Source of the DNA: Blastococcus sp. VKM Ac-2987
GTDB lineage: Bacteria; Actinomycetota; Actinomycetes; Mycobacteriales; Geodermatophilaceae
Reading direction: 5' to 3'
Assembly: GCF_026967805.1 (NCBI RefSeq)
Contig: NZ_JAPVBG010000003.1
Location: 248,001 to 312,000 of the forward strand
Length of the DNA: 64,000 nucleotides
Numbering within the stretch: the stretch's first letter is position 1; the number at the start of each line of letters is the position of its first letter. Both the position numbers and the translations under genes were made by a program. Below are positions 1 to 7,149 of this stretch, piece after piece. The notes under the pieces are model-generated. The model was not told where the DNA came from, ran no database searches, and worked only from the letters and a program-made list of their open reading frames with translations.

Positions 1-2
1 GG

Positions 3-503
3 ACCGCCGAGCCGTCGACCGGGGGACTGCTGGCCCGGTTGAAGGACGAGGTCGATGCCGCCGTCGGCGAGGTCCGTCGGATCCTCGACGGGCTCCGCCC
101 GGCTCCGCTCGACGATCTCGGTCTCGTGGTGGCGGTCCGCCGGCACGCCGACACGCTCGCCTCCAGGGTGCCGGTGCGGGTGATCGCCGAGCAACTGCCC
201 CAGCTGCCGCCGGAGGTCGAGACGGCGGCCTACCGGATCGCCCAGGAGGCGCTGACCAACGTGGCCCGCCACTCCGGCGCCCGATCGGCCGAGGTGTACG
301 TGCGCGCGCGGCGCGGGTGCCTGGAAGTGACCGTGGTCGACGACGGCACGGGCTTCGCCCCATCCGACGGCTGCCGTGCCGGCGGGGTGGGCCTGGTCTC
401 GATGCGTACCCGTGCCGCGGCCGTGAGGGGCGGGCTCACGGTGACCAGCGGGCCGGGGGGCACGCGCGTCACCGCCGGTCTGCCGCTGGAGGCGGAGCGG
501 TGA
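3..503 (+). CDS. NarL-type sensor histidine kinase, C-terminal part (cut by left edge)
   Basis: C-terminal 166 residues of a histidine kinase that senses an unknown signal and phosphorylates the response regulator encoded next. The reading frame is open to the first base, so the start lies outside the window. The visible part is the end of a HisKA_3 dimerisation region (LRPAPLDDLGL) followed by an HATPase_c domain: N-box EALTNVARHS, G1 box DDGTGF and G2 box GVGLVSMR. This arrangement is typical of the LytS/NarX-like family in actinobacteria. The stop overlaps the GTG start of the response regulator by four bases, so the two are translationally coupled. The sensor domain cannot be seen. Confidence 0.9.
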   Translation, partial: TAEPSTGGLLARLKDEVDAAVGEVRRILDGLRPAPLDDLGLVVAVRRHADTLASRVPVRVIAEQLPQLPPEVETAAYRIAQEALTNVARHSGARSAEVYVRARRGCLEVTVVDDGTGFAPSDGCRAGGVGLVSMRTRAAAVRGGLTVTSGPGGTRVTAGLPLEAER

Positions 504-1141
504 CCGTGCGCGTGGTGCTGGCCGACGACCACCCGATGTACCGGTTCGGGCTGCGCGCCGTCCTCGACGCCTCGCCCGAGGTCGAGGTGGTCGGGGAGGC
601 AGCCGACGGGGCGGAGCTGCTGGCCGTGGTGGACCGCTGTGCGCCGGACGTCGTCCTGACCGACCTCTCCATGCCGACCCTGTCCGGCACGGCGGCCATC
701 GACGAGCTGACCCGACGGCGCCCGGGCCTGGGCGTCCTCGTGCTCACCATGCACGAGGACGACGGCTCCCTGCTCGGGGCGCTCCGCGCAGGAGCGCGGG
801 GCTACCTGCTCAAGGGCGCGGATCGGGAGGAGATCGTCCGGGCCGTTCTCGCGGTCGCCGGCGGCGACGCCGTCTACGGCGGAGCGGTCGCGCGGCGCGT
901 CGTCGACGCCCTGACCGGGACCGCCTCCACGACCCCGGCCTTCCCCGGGTTGACCGCGCGCGAACGCGAGGTGCTGGAGCTGCTCGCCGCCGGCCTGCCC
1001 ACCGGTCAGATCGCCCGTCGGCTGGCCCTGTCGGACAAGACGGTGCGCAACCACGTCTCGGCCGTGCTCACCAAGTTGCAGGTCCCGGACCGCGCGACCG
1101 CCATCGCCCGCGCCAGGGAGACCGGCATGGGCCGCGCCTAG
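500..1141 (+). CDS. NarL/FixJ-family response regulator
   Basis: DNA-binding response regulator of 213 residues, partner of the upstream kinase. The N-terminal receiver domain shows the acidic pair in LADDHP, the phospho-acceptor Asp at about residue 55 (VVLTDLSMP), the switch Thr in VLTMHED and the conserved Lys in YLLKGAD. The C-terminal LuxR helix-turn-helix begins near LTAREREVLELL and contains the recognition helix KTVRNHVSAV. I chose GTG at 500 because it gives the four-base GTGA overlap with the kinase stop and starts the receiver domain where the family does; the frame is open further upstream only as antisense shadow. Target genes are unknown. Confidence 0.93.
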   Translation: MTVRVVLADDHPMYRFGLRAVLDASPEVEVVGEAADGAELLAVVDRCAPDVVLTDLSMPTLSGTAAIDELTRRRPGLGVLVLTMHEDDGSLLGALRAGARGYLLKGADREEIVRAVLAVAGGDAVYGGAVARRVVDALTGTASTTPAFPGLTAREREVLELLAAGLPTGQIARRLALSDKTVRNHVSAVLTKLQVPDRATAIARARETGMGRA

Positions 1142-1249
1142 CCCGTCGCACCGGTGCCGATCGCTGCGCGCGAGGAGCGGTTGACTCCTGCCCCCGGAGG
1201 AGACGTTCCCCCCACGGACGGCGTCGCCTGCACCCCTGGGCCGGTGCGG

Positions 1250-1378
1250 CCGGATCGTGCGGGTGCCGACTCTCCGCATCGCCCAGGACGACGCCGCTGA
1301 CGAGTTGCTCGGCCGCGACCCGCTCGCCCTGCTCCTGGGCATGCCGCTGGACCAGGACGTGCGTCAACGAAGCAGCTG
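1250..1378 (+). repeat. Truncated HhH-GPD gene 5' end, copy 1
   Basis: Bases 1263-1355 match the first 93 bases of the intact HhH-GPD gene at 7150 with few differences, giving a would-be start LRIAQDDAADELLGRDPL. Homology stops exactly after CTGGACCAG. Five unrelated bases then lead into GCGTCAACGAAGCAG (1361-1375), a tail shared with copies 2 and 3 but absent from the intact gene. A -10-like hexamer CCGGAT (1250-1255) lies 7 bases before the GTG, at the same distance as in the intact gene. The frame ends at a TGA after the tail, so no functional glycosylase can be made. Confidence 0.85.
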
Positions 1379-1409
1379 ATCTTTCCCGGCTCGGTGGGGC
1401 ACGTCCTCG

Positions 1410-1430
1410 ACGCCGCATATGTGACGGCGT
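1410..1430. promoter_or_regulatory. Inverted repeat upstream of the LuxR-type regulator
   Basis: ACGCCG (1410-1415) and CGGCGT (1425-1430) form an inverted repeat around an AT-richer centre (CATATGTGA), 36 bases before the ATG at 1466. Its position suits an operator for an autoregulated LuxR-family protein, but this is inference only. A -10-like GACACT sits about six bases before the ATG and no clear Shine-Dalgarno sequence is present, so the gene may be transcribed without a leader. Confidence 0.3.
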
Positions 1431-1465
1431 AGCCGTACGGCGCCGCGAGGGTCGACACTACGGTC

Positions 1466-3103
1466 ATGGCCACGGCGAAGCCGGCGCTGGACGAGGCGCG
1501 GGCGGCCTACCGGCAGGGCGACTGGCCCGCAGCCCGGGAGGCGTTCTCTCGCGCGGCCCAGGACGGACTGATGAGCGCCCCCGAGGACCTGGTCGCGGCG
1601 GCGCAGGCCAGCTGGTGGTGTGGACGGGCCGGTGAGTCCGTTCGCCTCGTAGCCCGGGCGCACCGTCAACTGCTGGACGCCGGGCGCCTCGAGGAGGCGG
1701 CCTCGGCTGCCTCGGACGTGGCGATGTACCACCTGCTCCTCGGCCAGCTGCCGCTCGGCTCCGGCTGGATGAACCGGGCCAGCCGGCTGCTGCGCGACGT
1801 CCCGGAGTCCCCGACGCACGGCTACGTCGCCTTCTACCGCGACGTCGAGTACAACCTGCCGCAGGCCTCGCCCGAGGGGGTGCTGGCCGCCGCCCGCGGC
1901 ATCGTTGCGCTGTCACGCCGGCAGGCGGACCGGGCGCTGGCGCTGGTCGCCCTCGTCGCCGAGGGGTACGCCCTGGCCGGGACCGGGCGGGTCCCGCAAG
2001 GGATGACGCTGCTCGACGACGCGATGGTGGGGCTGGATGCCGAGACCATGTCGCCGGAGTGGTTGGGCAACGCCTTCTGCATGGCCATGGAGGTCGCCGA
2101 ACGGGTCGGCGACGTCGCCCGGATGCGGCTCTGGCTCGACGACGCCGAGCAGTGGCTGGACTCGTTGCCGGCGGCGGTGCTGTTCACCGGCGCGTGCCGC
2201 GTGTACCGGGCCCGGCTCTGGCAGCTGTCCGGTGAGTGGGAACGGGTGGAACCGGCGCTGGACCGGACCTGCCGCGAGCTGCGCGAGTTGTGCCAGGAGA
2301 CCGTCGGGGCGGCCTGGCTGGTCCGCGGTGAGCTACGGCTGCTCACCGGGGACCGACCCGGGGCCGAGACGGCGTTCGGGGAGGCGCACCGGCGCGGCGC
2401 CGACCCGCAGCTCGGTCTGGCGCTGCTGCAGCTGGACCGCGGGGACGTCGCCGCCGCCGGTGCTGCGGTGCGGACGGCGTTGCTGCACGGGGCGGAAGGG
2501 CACCTCCACCAGCGGGCCCGGTTGCTGACGGCGGCCATCCGCATCGCCTGCGCCGCGGACGACCTCGCCGAGGCGCAGCGGCGCTCGGAGGAGCTGCGCG
2601 AGCTCGGCAGCACCTGGCCGCAGTCCCTCGTCGTCCCGCTGGCGGGCACCGCGGCCGGGGCGGTCGCCCTGGCACGGGGAGCCCCGGCCGAGGCGCTGCC
2701 GCCGCTGCGGGCCGCCTGCCACCGGTGGCACGAGCTGGGCACGCCCTATGAGGCCGCGTGCAGCCGGCAGCTGCTCGCCCGGTGCTACCGAGCTCTGGGT
2801 GACCGGGCGAGCGCGGAGCTCGAGGAGGACGCGGCGGCGAAGGTGCTCGCCCGGCTGCGCGCCCGTCCCGCATGGCCGGAACTCGGCGGCAGGGCTACCG
2901 CACCGACCCCTGCCGGCCTGACCCGGCGGGAGGCTGAGGTCCTGCGCCTCCTCGCGGCGGGATTGCACAACGCCGACATCGCCGCGACCCTGACGATCAG
3001 CCGGCGGACGGTGGAGCGGCACCTGTCCAACCTCTACCCCAAGCTCGGCGTCGGCTCCCGGTCCGCCGCCACCCGGTACGCGGTCGAGCACAGCCTGGTC
3101 TGA
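1466..3103 (+). CDS. LuxR-family transcriptional regulator with TPR-like N-terminus
   Basis: Cytoplasmic regulator of 545 residues. Most of the protein is alpha-helical repeat sequence with TPR-like features (alanine-rich paired helices such as ARAAYRQGDWPAAREAF near residue 12, and further repeats to about 440). The last ~70 residues are a LuxR helix-turn-helix starting at LTRREAEVLRLLAAGL, with recognition helix RRTVERHLSNLYPKLGV. No Walker A or B motif is visible, so this is not a full-length LAL/MalT ATPase but a shorter relative lacking the NTPase domain. It lies between two truncated HhH-GPD copies with the methyltransferase gene in the same direction. Ligand and targets cannot be predicted. 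Confidence 0.88.
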   Translation: MATAKPALDEARAAYRQGDWPAAREAFSRAAQDGLMSAPEDLVAAAQASWWCGRAGESVRLVARAHRQLLDAGRLEEAASAASDVAMYHLLLGQLPLGSGWMNRASRLLRDVPESPTHGYVAFYRDVEYNLPQASPEGVLAAARGIVALSRRQADRALALVALVAEGYALAGTGRVPQGMTLLDDAMVGLDAETMSPEWLGNAFCMAMEVAERVGDVARMRLWLDDAEQWLDSLPAAVLFTGACRVYRARLWQLSGEWERVEPALDRTCRELRELCQETVGAAWLVRGELRLLTGDRPGAETAFGEAHRRGADPQLGLALLQLDRGDVAAAGAAVRTALLHGAEGHLHQRARLLTAAIRIACAADDLAEAQRRSEELRELGSTWPQSLVVPLAGTAAGAVALARGAPAEALPPLRAACHRWHELGTPYEAACSRQLLARCYRALGDRASAELEEDAAAKVLARLRARPAWPELGGRATAPTPAGLTRREAEVLRLLAAGLHNADIAATLTISRRTVERHLSNLYPKLGVGSRSAATRYAVEHSLV

Positions 3104-3116
3104 CGGGAGTGCGCAG

Positions 3117-3149
3117 GAACACCCATGCTCTCCGCGCGGATGGGTGTTC
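3117..3149 (+). terminator. Hairpin terminator after the LuxR-type regulator
   Basis: GAACACCCAT (3117-3126) and ATGGGTGTTC (3140-3149) form a perfect 10-bp stem with a 13-base loop, starting 13 bases after the regulator's stop codon. There is no T tract, as is usual for actinobacterial terminators. The stem separates the regulator from the methyltransferase gene. Confidence 0.6.
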
Positions 3150-3234
3150 GCACCGAAGCATCGCGGTCCGCGCTCGCCCTAGCGTCGGTCGGGCAGCCGA
3201 ACGACTGCCCGAGCACGGACCCCCCGGAGCGATC

Positions 3235-4323
3235 ATGCCCACCACCCAGATGCAGCAGCGCCCGTTGGACGAGCAGCGGGCGACGGCCTTCGCCGATCGG
3301 ATGGTCAGCGCCGTCGATGCGGCCAGCCTGGTGCTGCAGTGCAGCATCGGCGACCAACTCGGGCTGTTCGACGTGCTGGCGGAACTGGACGGCGCCACGT
3401 CGGAGCACGTCGCACGGGCTGCCGGGATGCAGGAGCGCTACGTGCGCGAATGGCTCGCCGCGCTGACCGTGGCCCACGTCGTCGAGCACGACGCCTCGAC
3501 CCGCACCTACCGGCTGCCTCCCGAGCACGCCGCCGCGCTCACCCGAGCCGCCGGACCGGACAACCTGGCCCGGCTGTGCCGGTACATCCCGATGCTCGCC
3601 GAGGCCGAGCACCTGGTGGTGGAGGCGTTCCGCTCGGGCGGGGGAGTGCCCTACTCGGCGTTCAGCCGGTTCCACGAGGTGATGGCCGAGGACAGCGCCG
3701 CCGTCAACGACGCCTCGCTGCTCGCCACCATCCTGCCCCTCGTCCCGGGTCTGCCGGAACGGCTCACCGCCGGCATCGACGTCGCCGACTTCGGCTGCGG
3801 CTCCGGCCACGCGGTCAACCTCATGGCCCGGGCCTTCCCGGCGAGCCGCTTCATCGGCTACGACTTCTCACCGGAGGCGATCGGTCGGGCCCGGGCCGAG
3901 GCGGTCGACTGGAACCTGCCGAACACCCGCTTCGAGCTGCAGGACGTCGCCGACCTCGACCGTGCCGACGCCTTCGACCTGATCACCGCCTTCGACACCA
4001 TCCACGACCAGGCGCAGCCGGCGCAGGTGCTGGCCGCCGTCGCCGCGGCGCTGCGGCCGGACGGGGTGTTCCTCATGGTGGACATCACCGGGTCGAGCGA
4101 GGTCGCCGACAACGTCGACCTGCCGCTGGCGACGCTCCTCTACACCTGCTCGCTGCTGCACTGCATGCCGGTCTCGTTGGACCTGGGCGGGGTGGGACTG
4201 GGCACGATGTGGGGCCGGCAGACCGCGCTGCGCATGCTCGGTGAGGCGGGCTTCGCCGATGTCAGGGTCCGGGAGATCGACACCGACCCGCAGAACGCCT
4301 ACTACGTCTGCACCCTCGGCTGA
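3235..4323 (+). CDS. SAM-dependent methyltransferase with N-terminal winged-helix domain
   Basis: A 362-residue class I methyltransferase of the type related to M. tuberculosis Rv2258c. The N-terminal third is a winged-helix dimerisation domain (CSIGDQLGLFDVLAEL, then a helix-turn-helix-like stretch EHVARAAGMQERYVREWL). The Rossmann domain starts near residue 175 with motif I VADFGCGSGHAVNL, the acidic residue of GYDFS and motif IV-like DLITAFDTIHD. ATG 3235 is preceded by GGAG at a good distance; the open frame back to 3109 crosses the terminator and is not needed. The substrate is unknown. It shares a cassette-like interval with the LuxR-type regulator. Confidence 0.88.
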   Translation: MPTTQMQQRPLDEQRATAFADRMVSAVDAASLVLQCSIGDQLGLFDVLAELDGATSEHVARAAGMQERYVREWLAALTVAHVVEHDASTRTYRLPPEHAAALTRAAGPDNLARLCRYIPMLAEAEHLVVEAFRSGGGVPYSAFSRFHEVMAEDSAAVNDASLLATILPLVPGLPERLTAGIDVADFGCGSGHAVNLMARAFPASRFIGYDFSPEAIGRARAEAVDWNLPNTRFELQDVADLDRADAFDLITAFDTIHDQAQPAQVLAAVAAALRPDGVFLMVDITGSSEVADNVDLPLATLLYTCSLLHCMPVSLDLGGVGLGTMWGRQTALRMLGEAGFADVRVREIDTDPQNAYYVCTLG

Positions 4324-4371
4324 GCCTGAAGTCAGGGCATCGCCCCGCGATTGCGTCCGGTGCGGGCCAGG

Positions 4372-4500
4372 CACGATGAACGCGTGCCCACCCCTTCGCA
4401 TCGCCCAGGACGACGCCGCCGACGAGCTGCTCGGCCGCGACCCGCTGGCCCTGCCGATCGGGATGCTGCTGGACCAGCACAGGCGTCAACGAAACAGTGG
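4372..4500 (+). repeat. Truncated HhH-GPD gene 5' end, copy 2
   Basis: Bases 4384-4477 match the first ~93 bases of the HhH-GPD gene, with one extra base near the start (ACCCCTTCGC against ACCCTCCGC) that breaks the frame. Homology ends after CTGGACCAG at 4477. Five bases later comes the shared tail GCGTCAACGAAACAG (4483-4497). A -10-like CACGAT (4372-4377) lies six bases before the GTG. The layout equals copies 1 and 3, although the sequence between copies is unrelated. Confidence 0.85.
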
Positions 4501-4689
4501 AGCGTGCGGGAAAGGTGACTCCTGAACGCTGCTCGCCGGGACCCCTCGGCAGCCGGTCACCGGGTGGCGGGTGCGCATGGCGCACGGGCATGGAGTGGGT
4601 GGCCGCGCGGGCGTCGATGTGCGCGGCCGTCTGCCGGGTCGACGAGGCCGTTGCGTCGGAGAAGTGGACCGACCGTGGTGCTCCTGCGA

Positions 4690-4899
4690 TCAGGTCATGC
4701 CGCCGCCGCCGCCGCCGCCGCCGCCGTCGCCGCTGCCGCTGCCGCCCGGGCCCGGGGGAACGACACCGAAGGGGAGGCCTCGCTCCTTGCCGCAGCGGCG
4801 GCAGACCTTCTGGTCCGGGCCGTCGTAGCGCTCGTCGGCCGGGTGACGGGATAGCCACGAGTGGAGCCCCAGGTGGCAGCGAAGGGGTTTACCGGTCAC
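4690..4899 (-). CDS. Small zinc-ribbon-like protein with poly-glycine tail
   Basis: A 69-residue protein with GTG start at 4899. The N-terminal part PLRCHLGLHSW and a CRRCGK knuckle near residue 34 resemble short actinobacterial and phage-associated proteins that probably bind one zinc ion. The C-terminus is a run of glycines, which produces the conspicuous CCG repeat near 4700 on the plus strand. Plus-strand ORFs over the same bases are poly-alanine or poly-proline shadows. A GGGAG lies very close to the start. The gene sits alone between truncated HhH-GPD copies 2 and 3, as if it were passenger DNA. Function unknown. Confidence 0.55.
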   Translation of the reverse strand: MTGKPLRCHLGLHSWLSRHPADERYDGPDQKVCRRCGKERGLPFGVVPPGPGGSGSGDGGGGGGGGGMT

Positions 4900-4996
4900 C
4901 TCCCGAGGCTGTCCGGCGCGTCATGGCTCCCCCAGAGCGGAAGGTCTCTGCGGCCGAGAACCTTCGCCCCTTCCGATCGACCCTGACCCGGGATGA

Positions 4997-5206
4997 CCTG
5001 TATCCGCACAGGCAGAAGAGGAGGACGAGGGATGGGCGTGCGACGCAGCGTGCGGTGGGGAATCCGTCGGGGCGGCGGCTGCCGACACGCAGGCCGTCTA
5101 CGGGACCGACCCCAACGATCTGCCGCCGGAGGACCGGGTGACGAAAACCGCGATAATCGCCCGGGGCCTCGGCAGCGGCGGGGGTGGCGCAGGCGGCATG
5201 CAGTAG
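4997..5206 (+). pseudogene. Decayed ORF remnant with a plausible C-terminus but no start
   Basis: The frame ending at TAG 5204 encodes a protein-like tail (YGTDPNDLPPEDRV, then TKTAIIARGLG and a glycine-rich end). Going upstream the frame stays open only to a TGA at 4994, and no ATG, GTG or TTG with a ribosome site precedes the conserved-looking part. An ATG at 5032 after a good AGGACGAGGG lies in another frame, so a frameshift could have separated start from body. I do not recognise the family. It fits a degraded passenger gene in the interval between copies 2 and 3. Confidence 0.3.
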
Positions 5207-5260
5207 ATGGGTCGGCCGCCGCTCCTGCTCGCGGGTGATTGCCCCGGGATCGCCCTAGGG

Positions 5261-5388
5261 CACCGTCTTCGGTGTGCCGACTCTCCGCATCGCCCAGGAC
5301 GACGCCGCCGACGAACTGCTCGGCCGCGACCCGCTCGCGCTGCTCCTCGGCATGCTGCTGGACCAGCGCTTGGGTCGACGAAGCAGTG
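5261..5388 (+). repeat. Truncated HhH-GPD gene 5' end, copy 3
   Basis: Bases 5274-5366 match the start of the HhH-GPD gene through CTGGACCAG; the coding part is very close to copy 1. Five bases follow, then the tail GGGTCGACGAAGCAG (5372-5386). A -10-like CACCGT (5261-5266) lies seven bases before the GTG. To its right lie a convergent toxin-antitoxin pair and a hydrolase gene before the intact HhH-GPD gene. Confidence 0.85.
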
Positions 5389-5476
5389 CAGCGGCCACCC
5401 GGGCGCGGTAGGTGGTCGGAAGGGAGGCGTCCGCCCCCGACGAGCCGCGCAGACACCTGGTCGCCCGAGTGTCATG

Positions 5477-5794
5477 TCAGAGACCGAGGTACCTGGCCAG
5501 GGCGACCTCGACCTCCTCGAGTTCGTCGCGATGGAGGACGAAGGCGGGCTCCCCGTCGATGAAGCTCACGTCGATGCTGCGGAGCTGGTCGACGAGGAAC
5601 CGGGTGGGGACCCCGCCCAACTCGATCTCGGGCCGGAACACCGCCGGCTGCGCCTTCGTCGAGGTCGGGACGATCGTCGCGATGCTCCAGGCCATGTCGG
5701 TCGGGCTGAGCACCAGGCCGTAGCGCCGGCCACGCTGCTCGTGACCACGTCGGGCCTCGCCGAGGTCCACCCGATAGACGGCCCCGCGGATCAC
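5477..5794 (-). CDS. MazF/PemK-type toxin (endoribonuclease)
   Basis: A 105-residue protein of the CcdB/MazF fold, expected to cleave mRNA when its antitoxin is lost. It begins [20 protein letters not shown], the usual start of the family (RGxxyxVdl followed by a GxEq-like motif), and continues with the core strands RYGLVLSP and [12 protein letters not shown] 5794 was chosen because it overlaps the antitoxin stop in a GTGA and matches family length; the open frame extends 24 codons upstream into the antitoxin. It is the second gene of a two-gene toxin-antitoxin operon, located between truncated copy 3 and the hydrolase. Confidence 0.85.
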   Translation of the reverse strand: MIRGAVYRVDLGEARRGHEQRGRRYGLVLSPTDMAWSIATIVPTSTKAQPAVFRPEIELGGVPTRFLVDQLRSIDVSFIDGEPAFVLHRDELEEVEVALARYLGL

Positions 5795-5991
5795 CAGGCG
5801 TCGGTCTCGTCGGACAGGTCCTCGTCGGCCAACCGCTCGGCGTCGGCACGTCCCCGGGCCAGCCATGCCTCACGATCCAGCAGGCGCAGTGCGCGGCGGA
5901 TGACGTCGGCCGTGCGCTCGTCGTCCCGGATCGCCTCGCGGATGATCCGCTCGTCGTCCTCGGTCGCACGGAATCCGATCGTCCTGGCCAC
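5791..5991 (-). CDS. Antitoxin of the MazF-type module (ribbon-helix-helix-like)
   Basis: A 66-residue, strongly acidic and charged protein. The N-terminal [15 protein letters not shown] looks like the beta strand and first helix of a ribbon-helix-helix DNA-binding domain; the C-terminal half, ending [11 protein letters not shown], should wrap the toxin. It starts at GTG 5991 with no Shine-Dalgarno sequence, while TAACAT lies six bases upstream, so a leaderless transcript is likely. The stop overlaps the toxin start. By analogy with other such modules it should repress its own promoter, and two direct repeats upstream are candidate operators. Confidence 0.8.
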   Translation of the reverse strand: MARTIGFRATEDDERIIREAIRDDERTADVIRRALRLLDREAWLARGRADAERLADEDLSDETDAW

Positions 5992-5997
5992 GCCGTG

Positions 5998-6033
5998 ATG
6001 TTAGACAAGTGCGCGACGGCTGTACAACAAGTG
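5998..6033 (-). promoter_or_regulatory. Promoter and candidate operator of the toxin-antitoxin operon
   Basis: On the minus strand, TTGTAC and TAACAT (-10, 5998-6003) are spaced by 18 bases, and the antitoxin GTG follows six bases after the -10. CACTTGT occurs twice (plus-strand ACAAGTG at 6005-6011 and 6027-6033), 22 bases apart and so on the same helix face. This fits an antitoxin dimer pair binding over the promoter. Confidence 0.5.
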
Positions 6034-6094
6034 TCCGGATCTGCCGCGCGCTGCTGGTCCTGACCGGCTCCGGTCTGCCGCGGCCCGCCCAGGG

Positions 6095-6898
6095 TCAGCC
6101 GACGGGATGGCGGACCAGGAACGGGACGAGCACCTCGGCCAGCACGTCGGGGTGCGTGAACGTGACGTCATGCCCGGTGCCGGCGATCGTCACCTGGTCG
6201 GCGGCGGGCAGCCACCTGCGGATCAGCCCACCGACGCCGTGGAAGAGCGGGCCGTGGTCGCTCCCGGCGACGTGCAGCACCGGACAGCGCACTCGCGCCG
6301 CGGTGGAGTCGTCGCAGTCCCAGGCCAGCAGCGCAGGGATGTCGGCGTCGAGGAAGGTGTGACTGTCGCGCAGCACCTGCGCTGAGCTTCCCGGGACGGC
6401 CTCGTCGAGCCGACTGCGCCAATCGGGCCCCGTCGTGGTCGTGAGGAAGTGGTCGGCGGCCGCCGTCGCGCCGCGTGCCCGGCGGTCGGCTAGGAGAGCG
6501 GTGTTGGCGGCGCGGAAGGCGGCATCCGCAGGACCGTGCACCGGAGGCGGCTCGACCAGCGTGAGCGTGTGGACCAAGTTGGGGTGGTCGATGGCCAGCT
6601 GGAGCGCGACCGCGGCGCTGTAGGACGTGCCGAGAAGGTGAGCTCGTTCGACGGCGAGCGCCGCGAGCAGTTGTGCGCAGTCGGCCGCGTCCCGAGCGAC
6701 GGAACCGGGCGGCATCGCCGGGCTGCTGCCGGCATAACCGCGCCGGTGGTAGTGGACGACGCCGAACCGCGTCCGCAGTCGCTCGGCCAGCGGCAGGAGT
6801 TGATCAGCAGCCAGTGCGGTCGGCACGAGCACGAGGGGTTCGCCGACCCCGAGGACCGCCGCCTCCAGCTCTCCGTCCTGGATGGGAACCCGGGCCAT
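6095..6898 (-). CDS. Alpha/beta-fold hydrolase
   Basis: A 267-residue alpha/beta hydrolase. The oxyanion region is VLVPTALAAD, the nucleophile elbow LLGTSYSAAV places the catalytic Ser near residue 97, and a C-terminal GTGHDVTF supplies the catalytic His near residue 245. Substrate is unknown; it resembles general esterase or lactonase-like members. I prefer the ATG at 6898, which has GGAG six bases upstream, over the ATG four codons earlier; still longer frames run into the promoter region of the HhH-GPD gene. It is the last passenger gene before the intact HhH-GPD gene and is divergent from it. Confidence 0.82.
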   Translation of the reverse strand: MARVPIQDGELEAAVLGVGEPLVLVPTALAADQLLPLAERLRTRFGVVHYHRRGYAGSSPAMPPGSVARDAADCAQLLAALAVERAHLLGTSYSAAVALQLAIDHPNLVHTLTLVEPPPVHGPADAAFRAANTALLADRRARGATAAADHFLTTTTGPDWRSRLDEAVPGSSAQVLRDSHTFLDADIPALLAWDCDDSTAARVRCPVLHVAGSDHGPLFHGVGGLIRRWLPAADQVTIAGTGHDVTFTHPDVLAEVLVPFLVRHPVG

Positions 6899-7136
6899 CG
6901 AGAGCTCCATGGCGGCAAGGGTGGAACGCAGACCTGGCCGCCGTCCAGACGACAGGGTGGACGGCTCCACTCCCCTCGAACCCCCGTCGGCCGTACGGCG
7001 GCACCACGTCGTCGAGATCGGGGGGCGCGACGGTGGCACCGCGTGAGTCGTTCACTACCCGGTAGCCGGTGGGAGCGGCGTCACCGGAGTCGCTGCGAGC
7101 ACGTCGGCCGGTGATGGCCGAGGGAGGGCGCTGCGG

Positions 7137-7142
7137 CACCAT
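7137..7142 (+). promoter_or_regulatory. -10 hexamer of the HhH-GPD gene (leaderless)
   Basis: CACCAT lies seven bases before GTG 7150. Related hexamers (CCGGAT, CACGAT, CACCGT) sit at the same place in the three truncated copies, which suggests this is a functional promoter for a leaderless mRNA and that it was duplicated together with the 5' coding end. Confidence 0.45.
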
Positions 7143-7149
7143 CGTCAGG

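Noticed and set aside
4697-4735. CCG-repeat microsatellite
   Set aside because: It is the coding sequence of the poly-glycine tail of the minus-strand zinc-ribbon protein.
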